From assembly GCA_036873755.1 (NCBI GenBank), contig JAVTVY010019466.1:18327-82326 (forward strand): a stretch of DNA of 64,000 nucleotides, read 5' to 3'. Shown one piece after another: positions 1 through 10,934 of the stretch (positions within the stretch are counted from its first letter, which is position 1; every line of letters starts with the position of its first letter). Made by a program: the position numbers and the translations under genes. The notes beneath the pieces are model-generated. The model made no database searches. It was not told the DNA's origin and worked only from the letters and a program-made list of their open reading frames with translations. The stretch is from Hanleya hanleyi (lineage: Eukaryota; Mollusca; Polyplacophora; Lepidopleurida; Hanleyidae).

Positions 1-477
1 TCTCAAATATTGAACATTTTCCTTCAAAAACAACAAAAACTGAATAAACACAGCTGAAAATTGAGTTTTTTATTCAATTTGGCCGTTCGGCCCCCTATAG
101 ACGACGTGTATGAATCCCTGGTGTGTGATAAAGAATTGATGGGCCTCCTAACATCCGACATGTTGTTTGCCAGTGGACGAATTTCTTTCCGAACACGTGC
201 TCGGTTTGTATTTTATGTAATCGTCGTGCGCACAAACGGAAGTGGAACCCGTCTACAGAAGCAAGGCCCATTGAAATGCATTGCAATGGGGAACCCCATT
301 ATTTCAATTGTGTCCAAACAGGAAGTCAAAATTTCGTCGGGAACCATGACAATTCCTATTGGAAATCCTATGAGTCGTGGTATGACAATTATTTGGCGGG
401 AGATTTCACGTTGCTCTCCTAGACCTCCGTCTGATCGACGGAGGTAAAAAATACCGACGCCCAATACTCGGTCTGGA
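1..477. other. unassigned 5' edge of window
   Basis: No gene is recognised here. Reading frames of 128 and 92 codons overlap on opposite strands and neither resembles a known family. A perfect 8-bp inverted repeat with a 5-base loop (CCTCCGTC / GACGGAGG) lies at 424-444. The stretch could be the decayed upstream part of the Penelope-like fragment that follows. Confidence 0.4.
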
Positions 478-690
478 TCAAAACCTTGCAAACGCGACTA
501 CCGTTTGGTGGATCGCAGCACGGTATCCAAAAGAGAGATAATTCCATTTGTTCTTGGTTACAACAGAAGGAATATTGAAATCGCACACATCCTCAAAGAA
601 GAATATAACGAACTCCAGTCCAAATTAAAGAGAATACCATTTGGTTTGAGAACAGTTATTACCTACACCAAGAATAAGAGCTACATCTAT
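478..690 (+). pseudogene. possible Penelope-like retroelement fragment (linker after RT)
   Basis: The frame starting near 478 reads through a segment containing IIPFVLGYNRRN, then a helical stretch with an NELQSKL motif and a short basic tail. In Penelope-like elements with a GIY-YIG endonuclease, a block beginning IPFV-x-x-Y/F-N/H lies between the reverse transcriptase and the endonuclease, and this fragment matches it in spacing and character. I see no RT catalytic motif upstream in any frame and no GIY-YIG motif downstream, so at most a short relic survives. The downstream part of the open frame (to 855) loses the resemblance. The assignment is from memory of the family and is tentative; a chance ORF is the alternative. 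Confidence 0.35.
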
Positions 691-1253
691 TATCATTACC
701 TACATAAAGCAGTGGGAATTACCTGGGTAACTGACATAACATTAACTTATGGCCGCAATCACAACCGCTCCCCTTCCTCGTCACTTTCCATCTCAGAATT
801 ACTTACATATAAGGTTTCTTACGAGCATAAATACTGTGCTTATATTTGTAACTAAAGAGATGTATGTTATTTAAAAGACATACATGTATATCGCATTCTA
901 TCATCATGACACGAAGCTAGAAACATAAGCTGTCATTTTAAGTCCACAGAAATCTTTCTCTATGAACACTGTTAGTAAACGAGCCCTGTGCCCTTGCCTA
1001 CATTTATCAAAATGTACATACAGAAGAACACGAACACGTGGCAACCACCTTTTCTATTCAGGTTCCCCGTAAAACAAATAACAATATAAAAATATTACGA
1101 ACGACTTGTATAATTGCCGAATATATCAAGTTAAGAGCGCACTTAAATACAAAAATATTGCGAGCGAGTTAGGAGGGCACACAGGTGTACGACCGTGGTA
1201 CCGCAGCTGTAAGTATTCACACAATGTTCTAAGATTAAATAGGGCGACACGAT
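691..1253. other. no gene seen
   Basis: AT-rich sequence with no recognisable coding, RNA or repeat structure apart from the tail of the preceding open frame. Confidence 0.4.
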
Positions 1254-1952
1254 GCGTTGTAGACACTGTTAATGTCCAAACGCCCGTTAATGTCCAAATT
1301 GGACATTAACACGCAGTGCGTGTTAATGTCCTAAATTTGGACATTAACCGCCTCTTATTGTCCTAGGGCAAATTTGGACATTAGCGGTCGACCTGCAACT
1401 GATTTGTTTTCAATATGTACAAGTTGCGTCTTAATGTCCCAACAGTCCATAGTCCGTAGTTCGTTTTTTTACTAATTCAATATCTTGTGGTCATATCGAT
1501 TTCTCGCAGTGTAAGATGGATATATGAACATGGGATGTAGTCTCACAAAGCGATTTCACCCTGTCTTGGTGTTTTTTAAATGTTTTCTTGTGTTCACTAA
1601 CAGTCCATACTCCGTAGTCCGTAGTTCGTTTTTTCATTAATTCAATATCTGTGGTCATATCGATCCCTCGTAGTGCGAGTACTTTCAGTTTCTTCAAAAC
1701 GACGCGCGATCAACACATTTCTTGTAGGCGCGCGCTAAATGGTCTCAATGAAATTTTGGAACAGAGGCGCGACTGTTTTAGCACAATAACAGTCGAAGTG
1801 ATACATATCGACCGTTAATGTCCAAAGTTTGGACGATAACATTCATGCTGGCGTCTTATTGTCCTACGTGGGACATTAACACGCACTCGTTGCGTGTTAA
1901 TGTCCAATTTGGACATTAACGGGCGTTTGGACATTAACAGTGTCTACAATGC
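1254..1952. mobile_element. TIR/foldback element built from TTAATGTCC palindromes
   Basis: The two ends are inverted copies: 1254-1332 and 1873-1952 match over about 78 bases, and weaker similarity continues inward to about 1395 and 1808. The ends are themselves made of small palindromes pairing GTTAATGTCC with GGACATTAAC, so each arm can also fold on itself. The interior holds a direct duplication (about 1446-1512 and 1603-1675, sharing GTCCGTAGTTCG). No transposase frame is present, so it is a non-autonomous element or a hairpin-propagating repeat. The target-site duplication is unclear. Confidence 0.75.
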
Positions 1953-1959
1953 GTAATGA

Positions 1960-2120
1960 CACGCGCTCAAAACTACAGTGTTGAAACTTACTCGTAAAGT
2001 GTTGAAATAACCCTTTAAGTGTGTCCACAGGGACTGCTCTTTAAGTGTTTGCCCTGTGAACACTTAAAGGGTTATTTCAACACTTTTCGTGTAAGTTTCA
2101 ACACTTTAGTTTCAAGCGTG
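1960..2120. repeat. near-perfect hairpin, ~160 bp
   Basis: Arms of about 65-70 bases pair around 2040: AGTGTTGAAACTTAC on the left has its reverse complement on the right, and CCCTTTAAGTGT pairs with ACACTTAAAGGG. The motif ACACTTAAAG/CTTTAAGTGT recurs within the arms. It begins eight bases after the preceding TIR element, so the two may be parts of one insertion. It has no coding capacity and could be a small MITE or a structured RNA precursor; nothing decides which. Confidence 0.75.
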
Positions 2121-2160
2121 CAGAAATAGGCCCAGGTACATATATTTTCAATACATTTTT

Positions 2161-3360
2161 ATACGCCCGCCCAAAAGGCGGACGTATTATGTGATGGCGT
2201 TTTCCGTCCGTCTGTCCGTCTGTCCGGTTCTCGTGTCCGGTCTATAGCTGAAACAGTTTCCTATCCACAGCTCCAAGTTTGGTGGGTGGATACCCTACGG
2301 GGAGACGATGTGTCGCGTACCAAAATGAAGGCCGAGGTCACAGGTCAAAGGTCACTGGCCTAAAAACAGGAAATCACTGAAGTGTTCGTGTCCGGTCTAT
2401 ATCTGTGAACGTTTTCTATCCGCAGTTGGAATTGTTTTGTGAGTAGATACGCCAGGTGGAGACGATGTGTCGCGTACCAAAATTGAGGTCGAGGTCAGAG
2501 GTCAAAGGTCACTGTTGCCAAAAATCAGGAAATCATTGATCGTTGACAGTTTTCTATCTACAGTTCTAATTTTTGGTGAGTGGATGCCCTAGGGGGGGAA
2601 CGACGTGTTGCATATTAAATGTAGTTCAAGGTCAGAGGTCAAAGGTCAGTGTGATAGAAAAATCAGGTAATCGTTAAAAATTTCTAATATTTTGTGAGTG
2701 GATTCAATAGGCGGAAATGAAGTGATCCATACAAAAAATTAGATCAAGGTCAAAGGTCACTGACCCCAAAATTAGGAAATTATTAAAAATAACACTTTTG
2801 TGTCAGTGGATACATTATGGGACTCAATGTGTCACATACCAAAATGTAGGTCAAGGTCAAAGGTCACGGTCACTGTGACCCCAAAATTGTGCAATTGTTA
2901 AAAATCATGATTTTTTGTGTCCATTGAGAAATTGAGCGGAGACGGTTTGTCATGTACCAAAATTTAGGCCAAGGTCAAAGGTCAAGGTCACTGCGACCCC
3001 AAAATCAGGAAATCATTAAAAATCATGATTTTTTGTGTGCATTGATAGATTGAGGGAAGACGATGTGTTCTGTACCAAAATTGAGGTCAAGGTCAAAGGT
3101 CAAGGTTACTGTGACCCCTAAATCAAGAAATCATTAAAAGTCACATTTTCATATGTCTGCCGAAGACGATGTCGTGTAATGCGATGTTGCGTTCTGTCCA
3201 TTCATCCATTAACATTTGTTGTCCATGCGATAACTCTAGTTTCAAGGTATGGATTGGTACCAAACTTTGAGTATACCTTACTCGCATGGCAAAGTGGAGC
3301 CATACATATGAGATCAATTTGTCAAAGGTCTAGGTCGCAGTCCCCAAAACTGAATCAAGC
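2161..3360. repeat. diverging tandem repeat carrying DR1 nuclear-receptor sites
   Basis: It starts with a small palindrome (CCGCCCAAAAGGCGG) and GTCCGTCCGTCTGTC runs, then about seven units of 107-157 bp. Each unit contains the exact 13-mer AGGTCAAAGGTCA, at 2342, 2499, 2636, 2747, 2854, 2972 and 3090. That is the consensus DR1 site of RXR/HNF4-type receptors. Several units continue into ACTGTGACCCC, producing a perfect palindrome GGTCACTGTGACC at 2868-2880, the estrogen-response-element core. A degenerate unit ends near 3345. It is probably a mobile-element body with internal repeats; no ORF. Confidence 0.8.
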
Positions 3361-3719
3361 TTAGCTGACTAAATGTGTTGGAATATTGTTGGAATATTCA
3401 AAAGTCTTTCCCCTCCATTTATATGATATTGTCCTGTTGAGTTGTCTCCCATGTTTGAAACGCTTCATTTAGTTAAACTGTTGTGAAATAAAAATCATAC
3501 ATTTACTAATTTAACGGGGAGAGGAGTCCTTTATGAACTTCACACCTGTTTATTAACTCAAGAACAAAGGTTTTCTTCATCACTTTCTTCTTCCTTCATG
3601 AAAAATTCTCTCATCTGAAAGGAATCCAGTTGCAGGAAAACTACTATTTTCTTGTGTTTGACTGTTGTCATACAGGCGTATATTGAAGCCCCTTGGGCTC
3701 TTGTTTGATTTGTGAAAGT
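3361..3719. other. no gene seen
   Basis: AT-rich linker between the DR1 repeat and a LINE relic; no structure recognised. Confidence 0.35.
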
Positions 3720-3990
3720 AAAACGAATAATTTTATTTTTGAAACATTTGGCACTTAAGTTGGCATTTCTGATTTCCATATGTAAATTGTTCCAGACAGG
3801 AATGAGTCGCATAAAAAGAGATGTTTTTATGTTTCTGCCTGGTAGCGAACAGGCGGTATAAAATTTCTAGACAAAATTTCAAATATGTCAGAGACTTCAA
3901 GCTTTGATTGAGCTCATTTCGGTTAGAAGACAAAAAAGCCCGGTACAAAAGTCTGACCGTCTGTCGGGCTGAGTGTTCATTCGCGTCACT
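3720..3990 (-). pseudogene. LINE reverse-transcriptase C-terminal fragment
   Basis: On the minus strand two overlapping frames join into the pattern found after the RT domain of CR1/Jockey-type LINEs: an upstream piece with ELNQSLKSLTYLKF, then MRLIPVWNNLHMEI followed by CFKNKI. The R-x-x-P-x-W-N-x-L ... F-K-x-x-L signature is characteristic of that region. A frameshift near 3810 separates the pieces, and no RT core lies upstream, so this is a 5'-truncated dead copy. The downstream frame reaching 3558 is probably no longer LINE sequence. Confidence 0.5.
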
Positions 3991-5267
3991 AACTTACAAA
4001 CTGACTCTTTGTCACACAAGAGTTATTCTATTTCTTCAATAACCGGTTTCCAGCGAGATCTGCATTTGCAAAAATGTTCCACTTTGACAATAGAGATACG
4101 TTAGAAAGGAATAGACCTAAACCCGATGACGCTTTATCCCTCTTATAATCACATGATGAAGTGTGCATTCATTTATATGCATTGTAAATGTCAATTACCC
4201 TGAACACTAACATAAAACGACATTAGTTTATCAGCGCTCACCACAGGTTTCGCAAGGTGTGGCGTCCTGTATATAAGTAGACGCGCCAAATTAGGGGCTT
4301 AGAAGACCTACTGTCAGTACAGGGGTCCGGGGTTGGCAAATACATGACGTCGTGTAACATAAGGGAGATTGCAGGGTGATTATATTGTATCATGATCCCC
4401 ACCCGCCATGTAAGTGTGATGGATGTACATCATGGGCTGGAAGTAGGATACAACGTATTCAGGTTTCAGGTGTATTGGTGTAACCCCATGGAGGACACAT
4501 TTACACCCATAGATGTGTATTCTCTTGTCAATATTTTGAAATAATCCTGTTCTGCAAGCTGAAAATTCAGACATGTTGGGTCGGCGAACGTTTTTGTTCA
4601 GCTACTCAATGATATGTGTTTGTCAAATGATGACGTACAAAACAAAAAATACCTCATACACGTCGTAGTGTCCGTATGAATGAGAGAATTATTCATCAAA
4701 ATTGTCTATTTCAAGTATATTGAAAAAACAGGGCATAAAATGTCACTGAATTGGAAGTTTGAGAATATTCTTCTTATGAAACCGAGCAAAAACGTATACA
4801 GATGGAGTCGGAAAATGGCAGAAAACCCCCGTTTCGACGTTCAACTCGCGACTCGCTGATATTATGCAAATCACTCACTCCATCGTAAAGTGACCTGTGT
4901 ATCTGCCATGTTTATACACGTTTGCAAGCATATTATCGTAAGACGCGCTCATATTACACTAATTCTCTAATATCCTATAACGTTATGTCATGACAATGCG
5001 TTGTCATAACAATAATGCGAGCACATACAAATCCCGTTGCAAACAAGTTATTCAAGAAAAAGAAGAACAAAAATCGTGTGACAATAGAGCCAGTGTGTAA
5101 TTGAAGAAAGCAAAACCTTAATTCTCACCGCATTATACCTGGCGTCAATCACATCCACGACAATTAAACATTTTCTGTTAGACTATTTTGCAATAGCCGA
5201 CGACTAATAGAAGGCCAATAATGGAATTTCATACCGGTCCAATCATTCTTACATGCATATAAGCTAA
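3991..5267. other. no gene seen
   Basis: About 1.3 kb of AT-rich DNA with no convincing exon, RNA gene or repeat. Confidence 0.4.
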
Positions 5268-5277
5268 TGCTAGAGAG

Positions 5278-5509
5278 GAGGGGCCTTCGGTGTCAGCGTG
5301 GTCTAAGGCGCTTCGCTGGTGATCGCTAGCCCCCCATCACTCAACCGGCACAGGTTCAAGCCCAGCTGGTGCATGTGTAAAAGTTTGTCAGGTACTTGCC
5401 GATGGGCGGTGGTTCTCTCAGGATATTCCGGGGTTCCTCCACCATCCAAACTGACTGTGACCATATGAGCAAGCCAACTTTGATTGTGACATTAAAATCA
5501 AATCCCCCC
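5278..5509 (+). mobile_element. tRNA-derived SINE, apparently complete
   Basis: A 232-bp insertion is bracketed by a perfect 10-base target-site duplication, TGCTAGAGAG, at 5268-5277 and 5510-5519. The 5' part is tRNA-like: an A-box-like stretch around 5294-5310 (GTGGTCTAAGGCGC) and an exact B box GGTTCAAGCCC at 5353-5363, giving an internal RNA polymerase III promoter of Leu/Ser-tRNA type. The body includes TATTCCGGGGTTCCTCCACC, which resembles the conserved domain shared by MetaSINE-type families as I remember them. The 3' end is a short run (TCCCCCC) with no long poly-A. It would be mobilised in trans by a LINE. Confidence 0.85.
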
Positions 5510-5519
5510 TGCTAGAGAG

Positions 5520-6368
5520 AAACTGGATACTGGAAGTTCAATTCGGTACCCTGATTATGTCACATTCGTGAAGTAAACGATTAACTACGCCTCATTGGAA
5601 AGCCATGTATCATGTGATATGGATGATTTAGGAAATATTGAGATGAACATCGATGACCAAAACTTTTTCAATTTCTTCAAAACAGACATAACTTATAGAT
5701 CTTATGGAAAATAAATCTTATGGTGATTATGAATTGCCCAACAATTCACGAGCTGCGGAATGATCTTCCAAGTGTATCACTCCGTAATATTCATGTCGCT
5801 TACCTAGGTAAAATATAGCGATTTCTGCAACATGACTCTTGTATTTAGCGGCTGGACATGTTCTTGATAATTTCATTTAGATTCGCCATGTTCAATTATT
5901 TATGGCTAGCTTTACGAATTTCTAGATTTCTCTAATACGAAAGGGAGGAATGGGTCGTGTATATATGGGACACGGAATGTGAGCAGTTTGTCAGACCGAT
6001 CCGGGCCAGCCATCAGCCATAGTTTTGGTGGCAATACGTTTTCATTCAAACAGGATATATGCTAACTCGATAAAATGACCATTCAGGCTGAAAGTACATG
6101 TACGTCATAGGTATAATTTATTAGAATAACAAAATAAAGCCGATCTAGGTTGTGTTATTTCGTCTTCTTCAAAACATTAACGTGTATAAGGTAAAGCGTA
6201 TATCAACATTATATACCAACATAAATAGCGTATCTGTGGGAAATACCTCAAATATTCAGCTATGGCCAGTTTTATTAATTTTCTGTATTCCCGTATAAAA
6301 CGCGGACTCGTTTTCGTCAGTTGATTTCCCTATGAGAGTGTGTCCTGAAATAATCAGCTACGATTTGA
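5520..6368. other. no gene seen
   Basis: AT-rich; no supported feature. The left target-site copy of the next element (ATTTGA) is at 6363-6368. Confidence 0.4.
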
Positions 6369-7961
6369 GGTCCGTGTAACCTTGGACAGTTCAATTTTCG
6401 TTTTCTTCGGTTTTGGTTCCTCAAAATCAAAAATTGAAATTTGTCCGTCAATTTTCAATTTACGTTTTTTGCTATTGTAATCTGAAAATAAAAAATTGAA
6501 ATTTGACTGTCAATTTTCAATTTTCGTTCGTTTTTTTGTAATCTCAAAATCAAAAATTGAAATTCGACCATCAGTTTTCAATTTTTGATTTTGGAATTAC
6601 AAAAAACAAAAACAAAATTGGAAAATTGGAATTCAATTTTCAATTTTCGTTTCTCGTTTCGCTTCGCGCAGAAATGAAATCAAATATTGAAAATTGTCTC
6701 GACGTGTCCGTTTTTCGTTTTTTGGATTTTAACTTTGACATATCAATGTTAAGTTCCCATGTGCAAGGGTTATGACGTAACTTCCTCCGGTAAGACGAGT
6801 AGAACAGAAAATATTCGAGGTTGTGGTAACGACACAAGAACGAGTAGAACAGAAAATATTCGAGGTTGTGGTAACGACACAAGAACGAGTAGAACAGAAA
6901 ATATTCGAGGTTGTGGTAACGACACAAGAACTCACTCGAATCACCAAAAATGTCCAGGTAAACCCTGTGCGAGGATTTACGATTTACCTGGACTTGCGAA
7001 GATGCACCAGTGAGGTCTGGATAGGTGGCATCCAGCTGTTCTCATTGGTTACTGGCATTGAGGCTTCAGCCAATCAGGATGCAGTCTTAGATCTTCTCAT
7101 TTGTAAAAACAGATGTTTAGAGCGGAGCTAACAGCATTCATGCACACAACCGCCATTTGTTATTGATTCAAAATATAGTAATAAGAAGATGCCAACAAAG
7201 ATATAATGCCAATAAGAGTAAGCATCGCGATGATGGGCCTAGAAATCCGTTTTGGCAAGCGGCCCGTAAACCACCATTTCAAACAAGCACACAACCGCCA
7301 CGACTGAGGTCCAATCTTCCTTCGCTATTTCTGGGACCTGGATCGTATAGGGGCGTTCAGATGCTCGTAAACATTCGCATCAACAACGCTGCAGCGCTTT
7401 AAGTGCGGGTGTCAGGCGCTTCAACGCATCGATGCGGAAAGTTCTTTGGGGGTTATGATTAGGGTACCCACGTATTTATTATAATACCCTACTTAATGAA
7501 ACTCCCATGTGTATCAATCCCGTTGTTCTTCATATTATGCCTCACACCTGGTGCACATATGCCTGCTCGATCCTGCACATGCGCTATTGGCCCATTGTAA
7601 TCTAGCTCGAATGCTGGCTCCAGGGATCTATAGTGTAGTGAAACTCCCATATCTTTCCCCCACCTGGTTTTCCATATTATGCTCCACACCTGCATATACA
7701 ACTCAATTTGCGCTTTCCATACTACTTCGCGTACCGAAAGGGACATCATAAGTCTTGCGTGTGCGCAGTTAACATTGACGCGTCAAAAATAAAAATCGAA
7801 AAACGAAAAACAGACAAGCCGAGGCAATTTTCAATATTTGATTTTCATTTTTGCGCCGAGTAAAACGAAAATTGAAAATTGAATGTCAAATTTCAATTTT
7901 TGATTTTGAGAAATCAAAAAACAAAAACACGAAAATTGAACTGTGCAAGGTTACACGGACC
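6369..7961. mobile_element. long-TIR DNA element, copy 1
   Basis: The outer ends are inverted copies starting GGTCCGTGTAACCTTG at 6369 and ending in its complement at 7961. Both are flanked by ATTTGA (6363-6368 and 7962-7967), a candidate 6-bp target-site duplication. The arms extend several hundred bases as runs of AAAATTGAAATT-type inverted blocks. The interior holds a three-copy 45-bp repeat and unique sequence, and no transposase is seen. An inverted relative occupies 43375-45044, showing this is a dispersed family. Short ORFs inside are repeat-driven. Confidence 0.8.
6794..6930 (+). repeat. 45-bp tandem repeat, 3 copies
   Basis: Three virtually identical 45-base units beginning ACGAGTAGAACAG lie in the left interior of the long-TIR element. 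Because 45 is a multiple of three, both strands stay open through the array, for example TSRTENIRGCGNDTR repeated on the plus strand. The open frames do not by themselves show coding function. Confidence 0.85.
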
Positions 7962-7967
7962 ATTTGA

Positions 7968-8836
7968 TGTATGATGTTATTACTTTGTTTGAGTTAGTCT
8001 ATTGTAATAATGAAACATCGTAGAGTTCTAGAAAGTAAGGCTAAAATGAGTAAAATTTTGTAATATTTTTTTAATCCTCTTTCCGATCCCACCGAATATA
8101 AAACGCAAATCAGCAGCATACATCAGTCGTATATATGGGAAAATTAAAGCCACCTGCGGTCGCTTTATTAAATGCAGCGATTTTTATCTTCGGGACTTCA
8201 TTGCTTCATTACTCCGTCAACCATCTCAAATTCGTTGTCAGCGCGGATCACGAAATGTCTGTTGTCCGAGCCTTTCTGCCAGACTGAATCGCCAAATCAC
8301 CCATGTGTTGTGTGTTATGATTTGACGATACAAACACCATTATGTGTTGGTGATCGACATCATACTATAATTGGTGACTGTTCATCTCTTGGAAGAAATT
8401 AACTGATATATATTGTGTAATTTTAAGTTATGCTGTCTTGGTATTTGATGCCAATATTGTATCATGAAATTAGAGCTTTAGATTATGGTTCTTTACGGAC
8501 GGCGGTTGGCTAGCGAATGCCGGATCGGACGATAATAGACATGCTCCACATATGTCTAGTTGAAGAATATTGTTCCTTATGTTTTATATTTTTGCTTCGA
8601 TTTCAAGTTGCTGATGTATGACCTAAAAGGGGTTGTTTCAATCAAATTTAATTTCGCCAGAGTAATTGAAATCCGATAAAAGCATTTCTGAATCAGAACT
8701 AGGGAAGCTGGGACATTGTTTTGAAATTTAAACTGTAATTATAATACTTAATTCACACTCGTCTTTTATTATACTAAATTCCTTGTTTTGCTTGAAAAAC
8801 CTAGAAGTTATCGTTGCCTTGAAAAGGGGCTATATT
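7968..8836. other. no gene seen
   Basis: AT-rich flank of the long-TIR element; nothing supported. Confidence 0.4.
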
Positions 8837-9050
8837 TCAAGAGCTTGGTTTAACCTCGAATAAATCTATTTTAAGGCCCAAACCAAAAATATTCAATCCT
8901 CCAATCCACTCCTTTGCAAAATGTATAACCAATCTGTTCAACATGTGTAAAGCAGATAACATCTGAAAGAGTTTCTTATTATCAGGGTCGAGAAGCAGCA
9001 ACAAGTCATCAGGAGCCCCAAACACAGCCCACGTCTGGATCTTTCAGGTA
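8837..9050 (-). pseudogene. decayed LINE reverse-transcriptase fragment
   Basis: The minus-strand frame reads PDDLLLLLDPDN, then a helical segment with QMLSALHMLN and AKEWIGGLN. This follows the layout after the catalytic ADD box of LINE reverse transcriptases (ADD-L-x-L-L ... W-x-L-x-x-N). The first catalytic position is changed (PDD instead of ADD), so it is inactive. About 60 residues survive, with no flanking RT motifs. Confidence 0.4.
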
Positions 9051-10934
9051 TGGTGCTAAAATACATGTGAAGATAGCAAGTTATGACCGGTTTAAGGCAA
9101 CCTTATGATGTGTATGCGTCACCCTTTGCGACTCCCACTGGAACTCAAATCAAGTTTACCGCATACCTATGACAATAAACATGTAATTTCGTCGTCCAGC
9201 CATAGAAGAACCTGTTCGAATCTATTCCGGTAAAAAAAATCGTCTCTGTAGACTCTACTCCTTGTAATGAATCGGCGTGTCAGATACGCTGTGTCATTAA
9301 CTAATGCTTAATAAGCGAGCGGCCGGTCCAAGAAAAGGGTCTTATGCACGCACCCTACACACACCTGGATCATACATCATTTTGAAGCCTATGACCCCTA
9401 CTTTTCAAATCAATCTGCAGTACTGTTAAAATGAGGGGCAATTGTCATGGAAACGAGCTCCAAAAAGGTGGTGTTAGATTTACCATTTTTTCTCACTATT
9501 GGAACACTTTAATACGGATAACATAGATTCTTGGATGCAAAGGTCTAAATGATGATCCTGGCGCGAAACTTGACATGGTTAGTCTAATTAGGACACTTTT
9601 TCCAGAAATTAATGAAGCTAACTGGAATCCAAGATGGCGACTATTTTCCAAGATGGCCGCCGATTGACCCTACTGATGCTCGATTTTGTCAGAGAAAGTG
9701 ATGAAATTTTACGATTGGAATTAAGTTGACCTTCACGTATATACTTTTAGACGGGGAAAAGCCGATTCATGTATCTTTATGTACTCCCAGATATATGTTC
9801 TAACATTCCTGAATCTGATTATGTCACTATTGAAGCGTTGTGCTATGGTGTGACTAATTTGAGTTTGCAGAGTGTTATCACTGACTGGAGTTTTTGCATT
9901 AGTGATTCCATTTGGGTGAGGTTATGTCTTTTACGGATTATTATGTCTATATAATGAACTTCACTCAAAAGATTATTTCCATAATTTGATGCATGAGTAG
10001 GTTTATCTTGGAACAATACCTCACCTTAGCTTGTGTGTCGGTCTAATCTGTGCCACTTGTTGGCCATTTTGGGATTTCGACAATGTTCGCTTAGGGTCAA
10101 CATAAATAAATAGGCTGTTCCTGTCTGTTGATTGTTAGCAGAATGTTCCTAACTTACCAAGAGTTTATATGGGATCAATCTTCCCACACCGAGGAAAGTT
10201 GCACGGATTTAAGTATTCAGCGTGTCGGAAACTGGACCTTGAATAATTAAACCTGGGTATTAATCCCGGGAGTAGTAATGTCAGATCTTGGGAAATGTCA
10301 TATCATTTAGGCTAACCTTCTCAGTTTGCCACCAATCATGGCAGGCTTACATACTGCATCAAGGAGAATGTTCAGTTGGGCTTGATTTTTCAATATGCAT
10401 AATTGGGCCTGCATCGAAAACTTGACCCAGGATGATGCCGCCTAGGCATTTGTCCAGGGAATTATATTCCTTGAAACTTTGAGCGATTACTAACTGAGTC
10501 CCAGGGAATGTTCCGTTGGGTTTAGTTTTACTTTTGTTTAAATCCAGATCCACAGTTTCACATACTAATGCCGCTAGTACAGAGGAAACGGTCCATTACA
10601 CGACATTCAGGAATGCCTCCTCGAGATGGGATTGTATGTAACGTTAATAAGGAGAGAGAGAGAATTAAGGTTTAACGTCGCGTTCAGGTAACGTTAATAA
10701 TAAATAATACAGTCATTGTACCAGAAATGACATAAATGTCTCCAGCGAGACTGGTTTGAACTTCAATCGGATATTTCTGGAGAGGAAACAGGCATGCAAG
10801 ACACTACCGAATCATCGAATTCCATATAGGTAATACACTAGTAGTAGGGAAAGGACCGATCTGGACGAATTGAGGCTGTTTTTTGTGAGGCTAATGACAT
10901 CACATTAGATGACGTCATGGATAATGTCACTTCT
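9051..10934. other. no gene seen; scattered repeat motifs
   Basis: No coding segment is recognised. At 9632-9662 the sequence carries AAGATGGC-type motifs (for example CCAAGATGGCCGCC), and at 10912-10919 a palindromic TGACGTCA. Both belong to repeat families seen elsewhere in the window. Confidence 0.4.

Noticed and set aside
61..491. Opposing ORFs of 128 and 92 codons
   Set aside because: Fully overlapping on opposite strands with no family resemblance; kept only as an unassigned stretch.
6640..7131. Several overlapping ORFs across the 45-bp repeat
   Set aside because: A repeat unit divisible by three keeps frames open on both strands; no known protein.
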